Assembly (NCBI GenBank): GCA_001662425.1
Contig: BDDC01000747.1
Location: forward strand, 1-45,593
Origin: Chlamydomonas sphaeroides
Lineage: Eukaryota > Chlorophyta > Chlorophyceae > Chlamydomonadales > Chlamydomonadaceae
Length of the DNA stretch: 45,593 nt
Direction: 5' to 3'
Of the stretch, positions 40,918-45,593 are shown piece by piece. The notes beneath the pieces are model-generated. The model searched no databases. It saw only the letters and a list, made by a program, of their open reading frames with translations, and was not told the DNA's origin. The position numbers were made by a program, and so were the translations under genes. How positions within the stretch are numbered: the first letter of the stretch is position 1; every line of letters starts with the position of its first letter.

Positions 40918-43900
40918 TCAAGGGTTGTACACAAAGAGGGAAGCTCCGTAGATGAAGCCGGCTTGGTATTGCAGGCTGTCATAGAAGCGCAGCTGTGCGG
41001 GCAACAATTGAGGCAGGCATGCATGGGTGTCCAGTGATTAGCATGCATGTATCATCATTTCGGCATGGGATTCATTTATAAGGTATGGCAGAGTCCTGAA
41101 AGCTTCTAGGGAAGCCATTGTTGTGAGAAAGCAGCTGCAAATGGCATGGTGCTTGGCCGGGTAAGCTCCTCGCTCAGCAGAGCGGATGGGGCTGAAGCAC
41201 TAACCCGCCAGGTGCCGCGCGGGTCCTGGCCGCTGAAGACATTGAAGCTGTCCCACGGCATGTAGCTGTTGCCGGGAACGTACGAAGTTGCGTCGTTGAT
41301 CGTCCTTGGTGCGCGCATGTCAAAAGCAATCTGGCCATTCAGCTGCGAGGTGAGGGTGCGCGGGCGAGCGGTACATGTGAGCAGCGATCGACATACATGC
41401 GAGGCAGCAATGCAGAGAACCGAAACAACTGTATGTTGCAACTGGAACAGGAGGAGAGCCTCGATATGCCTGAAGGCTGACGTGCATAAGCACACACTAC
41501 TGTGGCATCAGGAAGCGTGCGTGCGCTGGCTTCCATTGGGACGTATGTACCATGATGAGCTATGAGCACGCACCAACGAATAATAGACAGCACCTGCATG
41601 GATGCGGCTGATGATCACGCTGTGTGTGGGGCTATATATTGTACCTACCGGGGCGAGTGTGGCGCCAAACTCCTGTCCCGCCTTTACCGTGACCTTCGTC
41701 AAGGCAGGACTGGTGAGCTCAATCAACAAGTCAGAAAAGTCGTCGTGATTTGCCTGATGGGCGAGCGAGGCAAGACAGTCTGCTCAAGTAGATAGAATGG
41801 TTGTCATATGTGTATGATAGCATTCTTGAATCCCATCTGAAATCTCCGTGCGCCAAGGAGCACCCAAGATCGCCACGACCGCCTAATGACACATACATTT
41901 TTCGATTGACACAGCATGAAGCCTGTGACCTTGCTCGTGTCAGTCCTTTCTGGCTAAGTGCGAGCAAGCCAGCTGTCGAGCGAGCGCAAGACGTGGTAAC
42001 ACGTACCGTAATGTACAGCACGACGCGGCTGAGTGTGGTGACGACGCAGCTACAGGCAGGTGGGGCGGGGCGCGAGGGGGCGCAATCAAGACTGCTGGGT
42101 GCGTGCTCCGTGCGGTGAGTCCGGCCCACCAACAGCCTAGTACCGGCAGTAGTTAGACAGCCTTCTGCAGCTATGCTTGGACATGTTGTACCACCGACGA
42201 AAATGAAGCAGTGCCGCTGCTGCTGCACCCCGCATGCTTCAAGCAGCTGCCCGCCGCTGCGTGTTTGGTGCCCGCCGCCCCTGCCGCATGGCTCAGATGA
42301 CAGCGTGGCAGCAGGGACGGCGATGTCCACCCAACAACAGCTTGCTAAAACGGTTAAATGATACTTTAGGTCTACATACTGTGCATACGAATGTGAATGA
42401 AATCAACAAAGTTGGACAGCAAGTTGGCAAGCCCATCCATCCATCGCTCACTTGGGGGGGATGGTGATGAACACGGTCACATCGCCTGCACGCACAGGCG
42501 CACATGCGTTCATGCGTGACAAGCAGCATGTTGGTGGTCGCTTGCAACCGCGAAACACGCGCCAGCATGCATGCGCTATCAGCAATGCAGGCACGCACAA
42601 TGCAGCCATCTATCACACGGCATGTCATGACCACGCCAGATGAGAGCTAGGGCCTTGCTCGCTGCCCAGAGCGAGTGTGTGGGCGCTTTCGGTGATGTGA
42701 GGCGCGAGTTTATTGGGCCTAGCTTGCTGGGGCACGGCGCGGGTCCGCCGGCTGCACGCAAGGGCCTTGCACCTAGATAGCCATCCCGCCAAGCACACGA
42801 CACCCGCCGCCCTCGTGCGCTTGCTGCAGCGCCACTGCATACACACTGCCAACGGCAGTGGGAACGAAGACGGCTGGGCAAGTGTGCAGTGGGCGGGTCG
42901 CTCGGCCACTCATGCGCCGCGAGGTGCGTGCGTGGCGTACTTATTTGCATGGTTTCATAGTGTTACGGCATGCAGCTGGGTGACAGCTAGCTACGTTGCT
43001 AGCTAGCTACCATGTAAGGCACCACCTGTGCATGCGTGCCTGGGTGCACCGGGGGCACGAATCTCACCAGGGGCCTGGACGGGGAAGATGAGGGACTTCA
43101 CGTAGACGCTCGTCTCGTTCATGTCGGCGCTGCAAACCGCTGTTAGTTGGTGTGCAGACAGGCCGCCACAGGGGCACCCACAGCGGGCCGGCGGGCAGAG
43201 GGGCAGCGTCACGCATGCATGCAAGGGACGAGAAAGTAAGGACATGGCGAAGGCTGCTGTGGGCTACACACGCATGTGGCAACCATGCTGGCACAGCAGC
43301 CCAGCGAGAGGGTCCACACAGCGGCGCCCATCGCACCTGAAGGGGGGCTGGGAGGAAGAGGCGACGGCGGCGGCGGCGGCGACGGAGGCGGCGGCGGCGA
43401 CGGTGGCCTGGGCGGCGGGGACGGAGGCGGCGTGCCGCCTGCGGCGGGCGGCGGGGCGGATATTTGAATATCGGTTAGTGCGCGGAACAACAACGAATAC
43501 GATGGCTCGAGCCCGCACCATCCGCCGAATTCTCCCTGAAGCTCGCGACGACCTGTCGCCTGTTATCACGGTAATGCCCTCGCTCCCGCTGCTGACCTGT
43601 CCCAACGCAAACGCCAGCCCTAGCCGCAGCGCACCCGCTAGCCGTCCCCACGAAACTACTCACGGCTGCTGTAGCCGCTGGCCTCGATCCGCCACGACCG
43701 GAACACGCCCGTGTTGCCCAACACACTGTCGAAAATGGCCAGCTGCCAGGTGCCGGCTGGGTTGCGGCCGTCATAAGCTGAGTCGAGGCTCTCCGTGGGG
43801 ATGTAGATGCCGCCGCTGACGAGGGTGATGCCGGTTGTGTTGATGCGGACGGTGGCAGCCATGGAAAACTGGGGGAGGTGGAGGGGAGGGGAGGGGAGGA

Positions 43901-45593
43901 CAGGGACGGTATAAGAAACGCAGGGTCGGGAACGGGGACGAGAAGGGAAGCTACGTTGCTTTATGCTACTTGGTGGCAGAATAGCAATACATCAAGGTAC
44001 CATCAAAGTCTCCACGCCCTCCACGCTTGCTGGGTCCGTGCTCGGCCCCACTCGGCCCCACTGGCATCCTCCCCGCAGCTTGTCCGTCTGTCCCCGGCCC
44101 CTCCTAAGACCCTGCCCCACCTTGAGAGTTCCGTCGAACGCCACACAGCCGCCGTTGTTGGTTAGTAGTTCAGCTCTGGGACTGATGCCGCCGATGCTGG
44201 GCCCAAACATGGTCACCGACAGGCTTGAGATGCAGGGGTGCTGCAAGTCCAATGTGACGACGACGTTGGTGAGCGAAAACACCCAGCAGCTGCGGGAAGG
44301 GAGAACAAGGGGCGGCGGCAGGTCATGAGGGGCGTGTGTGTGTACGTGTGTGTATGTGTGTGTGCGGCCCGGCCCCTCCAAGGGACCCTGCGCGCAAGCT
44401 GCTATGCTTGCCAGCATGCCGTGTTCCTGATTGCTTGCGCTTGGCAAGTCTCCTCTCTTCCCCTGCCTTACGTGGAATCAAAAGCAAGTTGCGGCCGCAG
44501 GTAGGTGCCGTCCAGGATGCTGACTTGGGCGGTGTTGGAGGCGACGACGCAGGTGCCGGAGAGAGGGGTGGGAGGCGTCGGTGGTGGCCCAGGGGAAGGT
44601 GGCGGCGGCCTAGGAGGCGACGGCCCTGGGCTGGGAGGGGACGGGCTGGGAGGGCTTGGGGGCGGGCTCGGTTTGGGAGGCGAGGGCGGCTGAGGTGATG
44701 GCCTGGGCGGGGGAGACGGAGGCAAAGGACGGGGCGGGTTGGGCGAGGGACGAGGCGGCGTTGGCGGCGGTCGCGGTGGGGACGGGGGCCTGGGCGATGG
44801 TGCCGGCGACGGCGATGGTGGTGGAGGCGGTGTTCCGCCTGCGACAGCGGGCCGCAAAAATACATAGGGTGTGTGAGGTTACGAAAAATGGCCTGAGTTC
44901 CCGAGCCAACACGGCAGCCACAGACGCACCGACCGCTCATCAGCCAGAGCCCCTGGCCAGCGCCATTCACGCGTCCGCCCCGCAGCCACGCCAGCCCAGA
45001 CACGAACGCCCGCCACTCGCAGCACATGCACCCACCCCTCCTGCCGGCTCCGCTTCAAGGCAACCGCTCGACCCATCGCGCGACACCCACATCGCTCCCA
45101 ACCACTCACGCCTGCTGTAGCCGCTGGCCTCGATCCGCCACGATCGCAGCACGCCGATGTTGCCAGCCTTCCGATCGAAGGCTACCAGCGTCCAGGTGCC
45201 GGCTGGGTTGCGGCCGTCAAAAGCAGTGTCGAGGTTATCCATGGGGATGTAGGTGCCACCGCTGGCTAGGGTGATGCCGGTCGTGTTAATGCGGACGGTG
45301 GCAGCCATGGAGAACTGCGTGGGGGAGGTGGTGGGAAGGGGAAGGGAGGGGAGGGAGATCAGACTGAAAGGGAGGGGCGGGCAGAGGACAGGACGCTTGG
45401 TTGCTTGTCTGCCCCTCCAGTCCCCTCCAGCCTTTCCGCACCGTGATGGACCCATTCACTGGCACACAGCCTGCGTTGGTGTCTGCGAGGGTGGCGGAGA
45501 GTGGGCCGCCGAAAACGCCGCCGGACCCAAGCACAACCAGAAGCAGGTCTGAGAAGCAGGGGTGTCGTAGGTCCACTGTCACGACGACGTTGG
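40918..45593 (-). CDS. Modular P-domain (P/Homo B) protein with proline-rich hinges, C-terminal part
   Basis: Twelve exons on the minus strand, the first cut by the right edge: 45593-45442, 45314-45110, 44838-44472, 44289-44121, 43868-43664, 43438-43337, 43139-43068, 42485-42452, 42051-42009, 41753-41649, 41342-41205, 40992-40918. Phases agree; 554 residues are visible. Three copies of a beta-sandwich module end in GRNPAGTWTLVAFDRKAGNI, GRNPAGTWQLAIFDSVLGNT and GQDPRGTWRLRFYDSLQYQA. This is the NPxGTWxLxxxD hallmark of the P domain found after the subtilisin domain in proprotein convertases. Between them are hinges of about 85 and 30 residues rich in SPPP and PPSP, like hydroxyproline-rich pherophorin hinges. 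No protease domain is in view; one may lie beyond the edge. An extracellular matrix or cell wall role is inferred from the hinges. The last domain ends at SLFVYNP with a stop. Confidence 0.8.
44332..44366. repeat. (GT)n microsatellite
   Basis: Interrupted GT dinucleotides (TGTGTGTACGTGTGTG and so on) lie in the intron between exons 3 and 4 of the P-domain gene. Confidence 0.8.

Noticed and set aside
43276..43467. Gly/Asp-rich plus-strand frame
   Set aside because: It is the antisense of the SPPP hinge exon; the minus-strand reading has matching splice sites and P-domain exons on both sides.
44505..44693. Gly-rich plus-strand frame (GGxGLGG repeats)
   Set aside because: It is the antisense of the longer proline hinge of the P-domain gene.

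Overview
The window reads as nuclear DNA of a GC-rich green alga, most likely a chlamydomonadalean (Chlamydomonas/volvocine-type) chlorophyte. The evidence is genes split into many short exons by GT-AG introns, a TGTAA-type polyadenylation signal after one stop, plant-type protein families (LAG1 ceramide synthase, MORN-PIP5K, ACAP/AGD-type ArfGAP), pherophorin-like (S/P)n hinges in a secreted-type protein, and non-LTR retrotransposon debris. I could not run a species-level comparison. Exons were assembled by hand from splice consensus, reading-frame phase and family motifs. Every junction given is phase-consistent, but none is confirmed by transcript data.

Layout from left to right: (1) 388-2699, minus, 5' part of a group A FAD monooxygenase that runs off the left edge, with a TTGGGG repeat in its intron at 1-66. 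(2) 3413-5393, plus, LAG1/TLC ceramide synthase, 5 exons, 328 aa. (3) 6651-14381, minus, MORN-repeat phosphatidylinositol phosphate kinase, 17 exons, 981 aa. (4) 14797-19654, plus, JMJD6-type JmjC oxygenase with a long RS-rich tail, 11 exons, 651 aa. (5) 21389-24921, minus, ARMT1/DUF89 subfamily III phosphatase-like protein, 9 exons, 506 aa. (6) 25465-27379, plus, ELL-associated factor (EAF), 3 exons, 465 aa. (7) 28485-36910, plus, BAR-PH-ArfGAP-ankyrin protein, 22 exons, 925 aa, with three apparent GC-AG introns. (8) about 37.8-40.8 kb, degenerate retroelement fragments on both strands. (9) 40918-45593, minus, C-terminal part of a modular protein that repeats the proprotein-convertase P domain between proline-rich hinges; it runs off the right edge.

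The first six genes alternate in strand. This makes three head-to-head pairs with short shared upstream regions (1/2, 3/4, 5/6) and convergent 3' ends between pairs. Several products act on membranes or phosphoinositides (ceramide synthase, a PIP kinase, a PH/BAR ArfGAP) and two are nuclear (JMJD6-like, EAF). I see no evidence that the cluster is more than ordinary eukaryotic neighbourhood. No tRNA, rRNA, CRISPR array or prokaryotic-style operon was seen.

The most unusual content is the tandem P-domain/(S/P)n protein at the right edge, the SR-protein-like tail on JMJD6, the three AAG/CAG^GCGAG introns in one gene, and two decayed copies of exon edges inside PIP5K introns.
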